A stretch of 64,000 bases of DNA from Rhabdornis inornatus. Its lineage: Eukaryota; Chordata; Aves; Passeriformes; Rhabdornithidae. Positions within the stretch are counted from its first letter, which is position 1; the number at the start of each line of letters is the position of its first letter. Positions 49,501 through 59,679 of this stretch are shown here, piece after piece. The notes under the pieces were generated by a model. It ran no database searches. It worked only from the letters and a program-made list of their open reading frames with translations, and was not told the origin of the DNA. Where the stretch lies: positions 310,001 to 374,000 of the forward strand of contig VWZS01010865.1 in assembly GCA_013397075.1 (NCBI GenBank), given 5' to 3'. The translations under genes and the position numbers were made by a program.

Positions 49501-52500
49501 AAGCAGAGGACTGCACTGGAAAAGATAGCACAAAAGGAAGCAAAGAGACCAGTAACTACAAGGTCAGATACTGGAATACAGCCTAAAATTTACAAGCTTT
49601 GTCATTTCTTCAATGGCAAAAGCAGATGAAACTCAGAAGCAGTTCTCTGATGGTTTTCCAGAGACATTGAGAGTTCACTTCCATTAGTAAAAGTTCATTA
49701 CCTCCAAAGACCTAAAAGTCGCACTGCTTTATTTGCATGTTAATCATATTTTGTCTTTTAGAAACATGTAAGAAACTATACCATAAAATAATATGGTTGC
49801 AAAGACAGTGATCAGAACTGGGTAATGAAAGGGTTGCAGAGATAAATATTTTGTGGTCAAGTACAGTCTGTATCTTCCATCATTCACAGAATACTTTGGG
49901 TAAATCACAAGAGGTTTCATAGGTGAATGCGGAGTGATGAGTGGATTAAAGTATTGGGCTTTTGATTGCCACTGTAAATGCTAAAAGTAGTTGAAAATAA
50001 ACCTGAAATTACATAATCCTGTGTAATTATTTAAAGAAAACAAGATGCTGTGAATGTCTAATGGGTAGTCGAACATCCACTCTGAGCAACTTCCATGTAT
50101 CCACATCCTAGGCCAGTTTATTTTCATACCAAACATCTGAGTCTTTTAGAAACAGTAGCAGTATGTGTCATAAGGAAGCTGTTAATTTTGTTTATGTGTT
50201 TGCATAGCTGACACAGTAATGCATGGAATGATGTGCTGAACTAGAGAAAAATAAACCGAGGATATCGGGAATATTAAGTGGGGATAACATTTGTGTGGAG
50301 ATGTATGTAACTGGTTGTCTCTTTTTTTTCTCTCCCCAGTCTGAAAGTGGAGGAGCTTTTAAAGGGTTTAAAGGCTTTATATTGCCTTCTGGAAAAGGAG
50401 GAGGTGGCTTCAGTGGATTCGGGAATGGTGCAGGAATAAAGCCTTTGGAAGGGCTGTCTAATGGAAGCAGTTGTGTCTCTAGTACTCCTCCTTTCAGCAG
50501 TTTGAAGAGCACCTCTGAAACACAATCAGCATTTGGTAAGTTTTAAATAAGCATATATGTTTATCAACACCTTCAGTCATAAAATTTGTAGGGTTATTTT
50601 AGTAGTGAAAAAACAAAATTTAGACCATCTTATAGTTGTGTTTTAAGGTTTTGGGACTTTGAAATAGTAAGAAATCTTACAGAGGTACAGAGTGCTGGAG
50701 GGACAAGTTTTGACATGCATGCAATTTAAAGAGGTGGCAACTAAACTCAGGTTTCTAATACTGGAGGTAAAAGTTTTCTAGGCACAGATGGAAATGGAAG
50801 GCACTGGCTGTAAAAGGTATAAAGCATCTGGTAACATGTCCCAATTCTTTGAATTTAAACAAAAAATATGTGCTGCATAGCTAAAGTCTTCATCTTTTTT
50901 TTCCTTGTACATCTGATGTTGCAGACAGTCTTACTAGACCTTTATCTGTTACAGTTATACCTGTATTTTAAGACATCTGAAGTACTTTGGCATGCTGAGC
51001 TCTCGTGCTTTGGAATTCTCTGAGGAATATTAGTTCTGTCCCTTTGTGCTGCTGATGCAGAAATGTTAACCCTGCCACCACAGAATTTTGGAGTCACCAT
51101 GCCATAGAATAGAAATGCTGGAGTTTGAACTTCACAGTAACTTAGATTTCAGTGAGCTAGAATAAATTAAGGGACACCAAAATATTCAATGAGATTTTTT
51201 CTAGTTTGCTTCTTAGAGTTTTTATACAGAAGTGCTCAAAAGCTTGTAAAATTATGGGCTAGTGCACTCAGGGTGGTTTAAAGCACAAATAGCAAGAGAT
51301 AAGTTGAGTATTTTGATTTAGTAAGTGTTATAGCTCGCTGAAGTTGTTAGATTTTTGGCAATATATAAAACACATACTTTTTTTAATGTCCTGTACAGGA
51401 TGTCTTTGAATTTTTTCATACACCAGTGTGCTCCATCTACTTTGTGTATCCCTGACTTGCTTGTCTAAATTAAAACTTGGGTCTGCTCACCAGCATGGCA
51501 GTAGCTGGGGCACAGTGTGGTGACTCAAGAGAACGAGCTCAGCTGAGTAAGGATGAGTGATTTGATTAAGAAATAGTGAGCATGTTAATTAGGCTTTTAA
51601 GAGAGCTGTGCTTTCTGGGTAAAAAAAAAAAGTTCTAAGCCATATTTCTCACTGGGTCAGCAAAGCATCTGTGTTGTTTTGTTGTGTTAGTTTTTTAAAC
51701 CAGAGCTTATTAACCAAACAAGTTAAGTTGGATATCAGGGAAAGGTTCTTCCCCCAGAGGGTGTGGGGCACTGAACAGGCTCCCCAGGGAATGGTCACAA
51801 CCCCAAGGCTGCCAGAGCTCCAGGAGCGTTTGGACAACGCTCCCAGGGATGCACAGGGTGGGATTGTTGGGGTGTCTGTGCAGGGCCAGGAGCTGGACTC
51901 AGTGATCCTGGTGGTTCCCTCCCAGCTCAGGATATCCTATAATTCTGTGATTTTTCTTGTAACAGGATCTCCAATGTCAAATGGTCCCAGTGCCACTGTG
52001 TTTGCTGAGAAAAACGCCGTGAGCCCGAGAGCCAACGGTGGCAGCCAGCCCTGCTCATCTGGCAGCGCCCTGAGCACGGCCCATGGCTCGGGCACCTACC
52101 ACAAACAGCTGGCTGCCCTCAACTGCTCTGTGCGCGACTGGATCGTGAAGCATGTTAACACCAACCCCCTGTGTGACCTGACCCCCATCTTCAGGGACTA
52201 TGAGCAGTATTTGGCGAGCATTGAGCAGCAGCATGGAGGCAGCAGTGACAGTGGCTCTGAGAACGAAAGCAGCAAGACCCCTGGCCCGCAGGCTGCTCCT
52301 GTGTTTGGGAGTTCAAAGCTCCAGCAAGGCTCCACGTTTTTGTTTAACAACAAAACTGAGGATACCTCAGACAAAAAACCTGAAGCTGCATCAGAAAAAA
52401 GAGACCCATTGTTAGGAGCTACATCAACTGTCTCGTTGAATTTTGGCAAGAGTGTTGACAGTTCTGTTTTGGGTTCCCTTGGTTCAGGAACACTTAGTAG

Positions 52501-55500
52501 TTTCTCATTTTCTCCTGGGAATTCAGGTTTGTTTGGAAAAGATGCAAACCAGGCTAAGTCTGTCACAACAGCATCCACCAGTTTACTGGAAGCCCAGACA
52601 AACAGTGGCAATAATGATGACAAAGGTAAATTCTACGTATTTCTATTTATAGTTATTTTAATGGTCAACTGTGAGTATATGTGACTTAAGAATACTAAGA
52701 AAATGCAATATTAAGTTCATCGAGATGATGGCATGGTGTAATGTCAGGGGAGGTTTAGGTTGGATATCAGGGAAAGGTTCTTCCCCAGAGGGTGTTGGGC
52801 ACTGAACAGGTTCCTCAGGGAATGGTCACAGCCCCAAGAGCGTTTGGACAGCACTCTCAGGCACAGGGGGGGATTGTTGGGGTGTTCTGGGCAGGGCCAG
52901 GAGTTGGACTCTGATCTAGGTGGATCCTTTCCAGCTCAGGAAATTCTGTATTCTGTGGTCATCATCATTCTTGAATTTGTGCAGAATTATACCCCTGATT
53001 GGGAGAACCCAGCCTTATGTAAGCAACACCAGAAGTATGTGTTATCAGGACTTACATACTTTTGTCAGATTTATACTTGATATAATATAATCCTTTATCT
53101 GAGGACAGGACTTGAATTGGTGAAATTTAAAGCAGCTGATAGATTCACCTTTGAGCCTGCTGGATTTCTCAATCCCACTACTTTTCCTAGTAGGTTTATC
53201 AAGAGATCCCTGCAGTAAAAAGCATGAGGTACAGAACAATTTAGTCCATTTTACTTAGTAGATTGTAAGGAGGCCAACAAAGTTAAGTAGTACCTGACAG
53301 CTTTACTCTGCTCTTTGCCTGTGCTGGATACAATAGGCTGATAGAAATCCTAGTAGCTGAGGGGCTGGAAAGGCATAATCTGCCACTATCTCTTATCTGT
53401 CATTCTGCAACTAATTCTCTTCCGCCAAATTAAACCTGGCTCTTGGAAATATTTATTGTGTCTTACTTGAGCCCATTTGTGGTGTTTGGTCTTTGAAATG
53501 TGAAAACTGTTTCTGTTCAAACAGAAGCTTTTAACTTACTAAGCTTTATATTGCTGGTGTTTGTTTGGTATGGATTGGGTGTTTTCATCCCACTTAAACT
53601 GAAGGTGAGGATGAAGTTACTTTAAGAGCTGAATGAAAAGCAAGTAACCCTTTTTTTCTGTAGCTGAAGCTGCTGCAGAGTACACATGGACTGAAAGGTC
53701 TTCTGGTTGTCACTGACCAGCCATGTGTCCATGTCAACCATGGTGGGCATAAGGGACTTCCAATACAGAGCCAAAATCTGTGCTCACAACATTAACATAT
53801 TAAAACTTCCATTTTAAAGGAGGGGAAGAAGAGGAAGAAGAGCCACCAAAAGTCATCGTTAATGAAGTAAAAGAAGATGATGCTTTCTACTCAAAGAAGT
53901 AAGTGACTTTAACTTGGAAAATAAACAGCATATTGCTGTTCTTCACCACTTCAGTGCCTAATTAACGACATGTTCCAGACTTCGTAATTATAAATCTTGT
54001 TAGGAGTCCACGTAGAATAAGAACTTATAAAAAAATTTAATTACAGGCAGGAGTGTGTAGGATCTTATTAAAATACTTCTGTATCTTGCACACAACTCTA
54101 ATAGTTTGTGTTGTACACATGATCAGCTTTTTTAAAAGTGAAGATGTTTCTGTCTTCATCAGGTTTTGTACAGTTAAATTGCAGGACCTTTACCACAGAA
54201 ATTTTATACAGTACTGCTGGAAAATCCCCCGGGTGGATTTGCATAGCTTAAAATAAGACTCTTCAGTTGGAAAATGCTGATTATTATATAAAGGAGTGAA
54301 CAAGTTGTGCTTTTAAGCTCAAAATGAAACTGGCTCGACTAGAAGCAGTTTTCCAGAGTATGTTCAGTAGTCCAAGTAATTGCGTGTCTGCTTGACACTC
54401 AGCACAGTATTTTTCCTGCTACAAAAAGCCATTAGCTGTATCTGAAAGGAAGTGTGTGCTACTTTATTAAAATGGCTTTAGGTTTATTAGAGCTTCACTT
54501 AAAAAATGTTTATAAATTGTACGTTAAAGTCCTATTATAACTTCAGAATGATACAGCAAGTTCTTATGGCTTTCTAGTGTTTTTTAAAAGTAGCCTACAC
54601 TTATTGCTCCTCACAGACTCTGAGTACAGGTTGCCGTGCCTTTTACTTTTCCCTGAAAATAATACATTCATCATTTCAAAACTGAAAGAATTAATTCACT
54701 TTCTCTTTGATCTGCAAGTGCTGTCCATTAGCACATGAAACAAGGTCAAGAATAATAAAGATTTAGGTTACTCACAGCATGTTAAATCCTGATTACTGTT
54801 ACTGTGAGTCAGATGGGTACATGTATCTGGGGGATATCTTAGTATTTCATCTCTACAAGGCTGCACGAACAAGGATTTGGGATTTATTTTTTTCTCCACA
54901 GGTGCAAACTGTTCTACAAAAAGGATAATGAATTTAAAGAAAAAGGTGTAGGAACATTACATTTAAAACCAGCAGGAAATGAAAAAACTCAACTCTTAGT
55001 ACGAGCAGATACCAATTTAGGTAAGTACATTTATCCCAGTAACAAGTCTTGATGTCGAAATTCCTTGCTAAGCGTTAGGATTTTTTTGGTCTTTTTTTAC
55101 ACAGCATTAACAGATATAATTAGTGAAATCCTTTCTACTTTTTTTTTTCCTAAATCATTTAGAATACTGACAAACACTTGGATGCCTCTAGTGAGCATTA
55201 CAAAAGAGAGCACATGAAGCAGTGCAAGAAGTAAAAGGTTATGGTGTATGTTTGGCAATACAAAGTACCTGTTTTTACCCTGGTTTGTCCAGATTAACAT
55301 GTCTGTCTGTATCAGAACATTTTGCTTCTGCATATGAACTGCTTCTGGTGGTCAGAATGAGTAACTTGGCATATACTAAACACTGAATGGATTCCTCATT
55401 TGCTGCTTCTCCCTTGTCCCCTTCCCTTTCTCCTGTGTGTCCCTGCTGTCATTTGATATTCAGGTTCCTCCATTTAAAAAAAGGAGGATGCAGTATTTGC

Positions 55501-55915
55501 AGAGATTTTCTCATTTCTAGTGAGGAGAGAAATCTGAGAACAATGGCCATGAACAGATGCTTAGGGAAGAAGAAGACAAACATACATGATGTTTGTGAAT
55601 TGCCTTCCTTCTGAACATCACCCTAAATCTATAGTTAGTATCTATACTAACACTGTATTGCAGTAAAAGCTAAAATATGGCTAATCATCATTTTTCCCCT
55701 CCTCAAATGCAGGAAATATACTCTTGAATGTTCTAATTCCACCTAAGATGCCATGTACAAGAACCGGAAAAAACAATGTTCTTATAGTTTGTGTTCCTAA
55801 TCCACCGATTGATGAGAAGAATCCAGCTGTTCCTGTCACTATGCTAATAAGAGTGAAAACAAGTGAGGATGCAGATGAGTTGCACAAAATCTTACTGGAG
55901 AAAAAGGAGGCTTAA
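46454..55915 (+). CDS. NUP50: NUP50, nucleoporin 50 (Npap60), seven coding exons, 469 aa
   Basis: The coding exons are 46454-46522, 47622-47705, 50340-50535, 51966-52625, 53820-53898, 54902-55020 and 55713-55915. They sum to 1,410 nt with phases 0,0,1,1,2,1 and GT/AG borders throughout. The start [20 protein letters not shown] and the C-terminal Ran-binding domain match vertebrate NUP50 almost residue for residue, and the length (469) is within one residue of human (468). From family knowledge, NUP50 is a mobile FG nucleoporin of the nuclear basket. It binds NUP153, importin-alpha/beta and Ran-GTP, and it promotes cargo release and importin-alpha recycling. Visible parts are an N-terminal importin-alpha-binding segment (about 1-50, basic cluster IKKAKRRN at 40-47), scattered FG motifs (78-79, 116-117 and later VFG, NFG and LFG), a conserved block at about 161-206, and a RanBP1-like domain at about 350-469. 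No frameshift or premature stop is seen, so the gene looks intact. Confidence 0.97.
47622..47705 (+). CDS. NUP50: NUP50 exon 3 (residues 24-51)
   Basis: This is an 84-nt, phase-0 exon bounded by TCTTCAAG| (AG at 47,620-47,621) and |GTAATG. It encodes [20 protein letters not shown] followed by KRRNVGSE. The lysine/arginine run (residues 41-46) corresponds to the second importin-alpha contact described for NUP50. The match to human is nearly complete; human has Phe where this protein has Ser50. Confidence 0.95.
48750..49273 (-). repeat. ERV LTR in NUP50 intron 3, antisense to the gene
   Basis: The minus strand starts TGTCCTGGTTTTGGCTGGCA at 49,273, followed by GAAGAATGTTGATAACACAA, CTCATGCTCTGCTAGTGAGC and, near the far end, CTTACCTCAACCCAGGGG, finishing near GTTGAAGTACA (48,750). 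This is the common avian TGTCCTGGTTT-type LTR. The usual TATA-containing segment is decayed. No internal retroviral sequence adjoins it, so it is a probable solo LTR. Confidence 0.8.
50340..50535 (+). CDS. NUP50: NUP50 exon 4 (residues 52-117, FG-containing)
   Basis: The acceptor has a strong pyrimidine tract (TTTTTTTTCTCTCCCCAG, AG at 50,338-50,339) and the donor is GTAAGT at 50,536. The exon encodes a Gly/Ser/Phe-rich stretch with FKGFKGF (58-64), FSGFG (75-79) and AFG at the end, where Gly117 is split across the intron (phase 1). This is the low-complexity linker after the importin-alpha-binding region and the first FG motifs. Confidence 0.95.
51655..51950 (+). repeat. CR1-tailed element abutting the NUP50 exon 5 acceptor
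   Basis: The CR1 3' core begins at 51,727 (TTGGATATCAGGG) and ends with the terminal TATAATTCTGTGA at 51,938-51,950. Exon 5 starts at 51,966, so only 15 bp lie between element and exon. The 5' part from 51,655 (GGTCAGCAAAGCATC) matches the copy at 44,324. It is in sense orientation to the gene. Confidence 0.9.
51966..52625 (+). CDS. NUP50: NUP50 exon 5 (residues 117-337, large central exon)
   Basis: This 660-nt exon starts after TTTTTCTTGTAACAG and ends at donor GTAAAT (52,626). It carries the strongly conserved block [20 protein letters not shown] and the segment after it (about residues 161-206). A Ser-rich FG region with VFG, NFGK and LFGK motifs follows. The frame stays open upstream of the acceptor into a CR1 element (51,727-51,950), but this is genomic read-through; the acceptor at 51,964-51,965 gives the correct phase with exon 4 and matches the family. 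Confidence 0.95.
52742..52958 (+). repeat. CR1 LINE 3' fragment in NUP50 intron 5
   Basis: Starts GTCAGGGGAGGTTTAGGTTG, the ordinary CR1 5' continuation, and runs through GGTTCTTCCCCAGAGGGTG to GGAAATTCTGTATTCTGTGG. Internal deletions shorten the copy. It lies 117 bp after the exon 5 donor, in the same orientation as NUP50. Confidence 0.88.
53820..53898 (+). CDS. NUP50: NUP50 exon 6 (residues 337-363)
   Basis: A 79-nt exon with phase 1 in and phase 2 out. The acceptor TTTTAAAG is pyrimidine-poor; the donor GTAAGT (53,899) is consensus. It encodes a Glu-rich acidic run (EEEEEE) and then [19 protein letters not shown], the entry to the Ran-binding domain. The next codon (Lys) is split across the intron. 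Confidence 0.93.
54902..55020 (+). CDS. NUP50: NUP50 exon 7 (residues 363-403, Ran-binding domain)
   Basis: The acceptor follows TTTATTTTTTTCTCCACAG and the donor is GTAAGT at 55,021. The exon encodes [20 protein letters not shown], continuing to [10 protein letters not shown], the central beta-strands of the RanBP1-like domain. The match to human NUP50 is near identity. Confidence 0.96.
55713..55915 (+). CDS. NUP50: NUP50 exon 8, last coding exon (residues 403-469, stop)
   Basis: The acceptor is CCTCAAATGCAG (AG at 55,711-55,712). The exon encodes [20 protein letters not shown] through to [12 protein letters not shown] and a TAA stop at 55,913-55,915. This is the C-terminal half of the Ran-binding domain. 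The human protein ends LLEKKDA, so the stop position is authentic. Confidence 0.96.
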
Positions 55916-56070
55916 ATAAGTTGCAGTCCATAATTTGTGGAATTGTTGCCAAACTGCTGCTGCTCTTTTTTTCTTCCCTAATTTCACTTGAACATTTAAT
56001 TCTTTACTCTGATATTAAGAACTGTTATAGGAATTTTGGAAAAATGATGTGAGGAAAAGCTACACTAGCT

Positions 56071-56076
56071 AATAAA
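56071..56076 (+). terminator. NUP50: Proximal NUP50 polyadenylation signal AATAAA
   Basis: Canonical hexamer 156 nt after the stop codon, followed after about 20-25 nt by a GT-rich element. It is likely a used short-form cleavage site. Confidence 0.55.
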
Positions 56077-57941
56077 AGCTTTAATAGAACACAAGTATTG
56101 GACTGTGCTCCCTCATTTTCAGTACCTAAATTCAGGATGTCTTCTGGATAAAGCACATGGATGTAAATCCAAGCGTATGTTTTTAGCACCATTCAACCAA
56201 ATGGACAGAAATCTGAGTACAAAAACATGGTACCAGAGCTTCCTCACAGACTGTAATACAATGCAACTGCCTCCTGTTTTGGGAAGGGAGTCTGTTCAAG
56301 TCTACCTGTTGCAACTGTTTCAAGACCGCAGATTTTTAATTGGTCTGTTGTATTCTGGTGAGAATGACTTTTTAGACTCAGTGACATTACTGCACCCCAC
56401 CAGTGATGATCTCCATTGTGCTGGGTCTGTACCCTTGCAGACATACGTGCTTTCAGGACTCAGAGACTGCAGATATTTAAAAGAGAATTTGCTTGTGTAG
56501 TCTTGTTGACAGTAGTGGTTCCTTCAGAGGAACTGTCAGTTCTGTTCTTACTGTAGCAACAGGCAAATGATGTGCAATATAGTACAAGCAGACAACTGGA
56601 AGACAGTTTTATCTTGGACATGCTGGCATCCCCTGGCTTCTGACAGGTCAGAGGCAAAGGGTTGCACTTCTACATGGTCCTTCCGAGGTGTTTGTCCCTA
56701 GTCCCGAAACCCAGCTGAGGCAGAGCTGGACATGCTGCATTGGTCCTGCTGCTGGTACTCTGCTGAAGAGAGCTCTTCCCACCAACAAACTTCAGGACTT
56801 GTAAAGACCTTTCTGTTGCCTGTGGCCCTTGCCAGGAGACACATGCACAAGGGTGCGTGTCAGTATGTATTTTTCCATGTGATAAAAATGCTATGCTGCA
56901 CTGCATTAAGTAAAGCAGCAGAGTGCAGCTTTGGCAGAAGCTTTCTGTTGCATGTGGGGAGCATGGGGTAATTTGTAAACATAGTTTTCAGCTGTAATAA
57001 CATTAACCTGGTGGCAATAACTTGGGGATCAGAACATTCATTCTGGTCTTGGTTTCGCTCTCAACTTTGTTAGGCTGTGTTTGGTGGTTTAATCCTTTTC
57101 TTTTTTTCAAATGTTTGTTGGACACTCCTTCCCTAGTAACTTTTTCTACTTTGCTTCCAACTCTGGGACTTCTCCAAGAGCTTGATGTTAATATGAAACT
57201 TGAACTGCTCTCAGATGTGTCTTACTGACCAGCTCTGGCAAGATGGAACAAACATGCTGTTTTGCCTCTGGCTAATGTGACACAGAGGAAAAACCCCTTT
57301 CCTTGATGGAAGTCAGTGTGACACAATTCATACAGGGGACCTAGAAATCCAGCGCAGTGGCATCCTATGGGCAGGGAACAAGGAATAACACCATTTGATG
57401 AGGTGCAGCACATCTCACCTGCACCCCTGCTCTGGAGGGGAGCAAATGGCTGCCTCTAGGCCTAATTCACTGCACAATTCAGGTTATGGCCTTTTCTTCC
57501 TCTCATTAAAAGGAGGAAAATCTTGATTTTATCTATAGCCCTGTCGACCAAAGTTCCAAAACAAAGGCCTTTGCTCACATTTCAGCCACGCTTAGTGTAC
57601 AAGAATTGCAGTTTTTAACACTGGAGGTGTGAAGGGAGCTTAGATGCCATTTGAGATATTTGAAAAATAAACTGGTGCCTTTTGGGGTTTCTTTTTGCAT
57701 CTGGCTAAGTACTTAAAACATTAAAAGTCAGTGACATTGCTTTCCTCAAAATGTTTTTTAAAAAAAAGTCTTGCTGCTACCTAAATTGGAGGCCCAAAGC
57801 TGACAGGTGTGTCTCAATGTGTATGAATGAAAAGCAGAATGCTGCCTAACAGTTTAGTCCAGGCTGTGGTCTAAGGGCTTAGTTAATTTTGCATTTGTCT
57901 TTTTGACTGTAGTGTCTCAACCCTGTCTCTGTACAGAAGGG

Positions 57942-57995
57942 TTTATAGACAGAGCTCTGGTTGTACATCCCATAAAGAACAGCTCTGTCTATAAA
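57942..57995 (+). repeat. Perfect 15-bp stem-loop in the possible NUP50 long 3' UTR
   Basis: TTTATAGACAGAGCT (57,942-57,956) is exactly complementary in reverse to AGCTCTGTCTATAAA (57,981-57,995), with a 24-nt loop. If the long 3' UTR form exists, this would fold in the RNA. Confidence 0.85.
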
Positions 57996-59604
57996 AGCTT
58001 GGCCTTGTCTTTGCTTACTTCCAAAAGCTCATGGATTTGGAACTGTTCCTTCATCCATAGAAATGTGGACCAATCAAATAATCTTAACGCTTTTTTCCTT
58101 ATGCTTTGCCTCTGAAGAGGAGCAGTTGTGGGGTTTTGCACATATGGATGTGGCCCAATTCTGACAATACCTCTCTGGCTTGTTTCCAAGCAGAGGGCAC
58201 AGAGTGAATGGAAAAATAAGTAGAACAATAATAAATTGTGTTGGAAAGAATTAAACTTTACCCTAGCCATTGTAGCAAGTAACACCTGATTCTTCTGTGC
58301 GTGTATTTAATCAGTAGAGCCAGGGGAAGCTAATAAAATGGGATGTCACCGTCATTAGAATGTCAAATATATGCATAAACATACAATTTTGAACATTTTA
58401 CATCGGGAAAATTGCCTCTAAAAGAACAGGGAAGAATTTCCCTGCACAGCAGATTTTAATCTATCAATTCATGGTGACCATACCATTATGTGGACTATGA
58501 AGCAGGAAAAGTTAGTCACACAGACAAACTTGGTGCTCAGGTATAAAGCACAGCCCTTTTCCAGCACTGCTGGAAATTTTTGATGATGCTTCAGTTTCTA
58601 TTTAAGAAATACTAAATTACAGAAATACAAAAAAAGGCCAGAGATCGTTAAATAGAAATAAAGGCCTTAAATGAAAAAGCAAATTTAATGGAGAGCACAG
58701 ACATCAGCGTACTGCTGCCTTCATAACAAACTGGCACATGCTATCCAAGGGAAGAATTTTGATCAGAATTCCAGCTCAAGGAGGCATTCCTATGTTTTGG
58801 TTGGTAATGTATTTCACAGCTGGATATCAGACACCTGATCTTGATCTGAAAGATGCATTTGTCAGATGTTTCTGACAAATTTGCATTAATGCCTTTGTTG
58901 TTCCAGCTATATGTAGATGTTGGAGTGTCTTATCCATTCCTCCTCCTCTAATTTTGAAGTTTCAGCTGGAAAATAAACATCTCTACTTCTTTTAATTCTC
59001 AGAATAATTTCTAAGGGAGATTATTTCAGTTGGCTTGAATTTTACTTTAAAATATTAAATTGCAGTATGCAAGGTTTAGTTTTTTGGGGGGTTCCTTTGG
59101 TTTTGGTGGGTTTTTTTTTGTTTTTTTTTGGTAATGTATTCAAAGTTACCTGTTTGGGAGGGCAACACTGTGTTCCTCTAAGGCCTTTTGGTTGATAGAT
59201 GTGAAAATTTATATTAAATTTACAGTTCAAATGAACATACTGTAGAAAATAAACCAATCAGGAGGTTTGCTTTGCTATTAAAACTGAAGTTCAGCTCCCT
59301 TTGCAGCACTGTAACATTTAAACTGTCGTTAAAGACTTCCTTTCTGATGCCTTAACTTATTTGCATTTGATAAAATTTTGTAGCTGGTGCCTGTGTGCAG
59401 AAATTGACTGACATTAAACAATTTAAAGTGGCATGAGCTAGTCTAAATCCAATGAAGATGCTGAATGTGATGATTTGTTAGTTAGTAGATTTCAAAATGC
59501 TCTGAATTTTTCAGTGGATACTTAAGTTTTACATAACGTGTATGTTAATGTTTTCATTAGTTCTGGTACACTGAGGACATGTACAAAAATCCATGGAAAA
59601 TGTG

Positions 59605-59610
59605 AATAAA
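59605..59610 (+). terminator. NUP50: Candidate distal NUP50 polyadenylation signal AATAAA
   Basis: Canonical hexamer with an upstream TGTA (about 59,577) and a GT-rich downstream element at 59,626-59,638. This combination is what a strong cleavage/polyadenylation site looks like. Assignment to NUP50 is inferred from strand and the absence of any other gene nearby. Confidence 0.45.
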
Positions 59611-59679
59611 TGAATGGAAGATTCATTTGTCTTGTGTGAATCACTTTCGTTTTGAGCGTATAGCATCACATCAATAAAA

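Larger units (their letters stand above)
55916..59630 (+). other. NUP50: NUP50 3' UTR (minimum to ~56,100; possible long form to ~59,630)
   Basis: The stretch after the stop has no other recognisable exon. AATAAA occurs at 56,071-56,076, 57,666-57,671, 58,230-58,235, 59,605-59,610 and 59,673-59,678. The first has a GT-rich stretch (TTGGACTGTG) about 20 nt downstream, giving a 3' UTR of about 180 nt. The 59,605 signal has upstream TGTA and a downstream TTTGTCTTGTGTG, the best-formed site in the series, implying a 3' UTR of about 3.7 kb. Mammalian NUP50 mRNAs also have multi-kilobase 3' UTRs. Which sites are used is inferred. Confidence 0.55.

Noticed and set aside
51671..51965. N-terminal extension of NUP50 exon 5 ORF (…[20 protein letters not shown]…)
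   Set aside because: This is translated CR1 3' UTR sequence read through the intron. The true acceptor at 51,964-51,965 restores phase and family identity.
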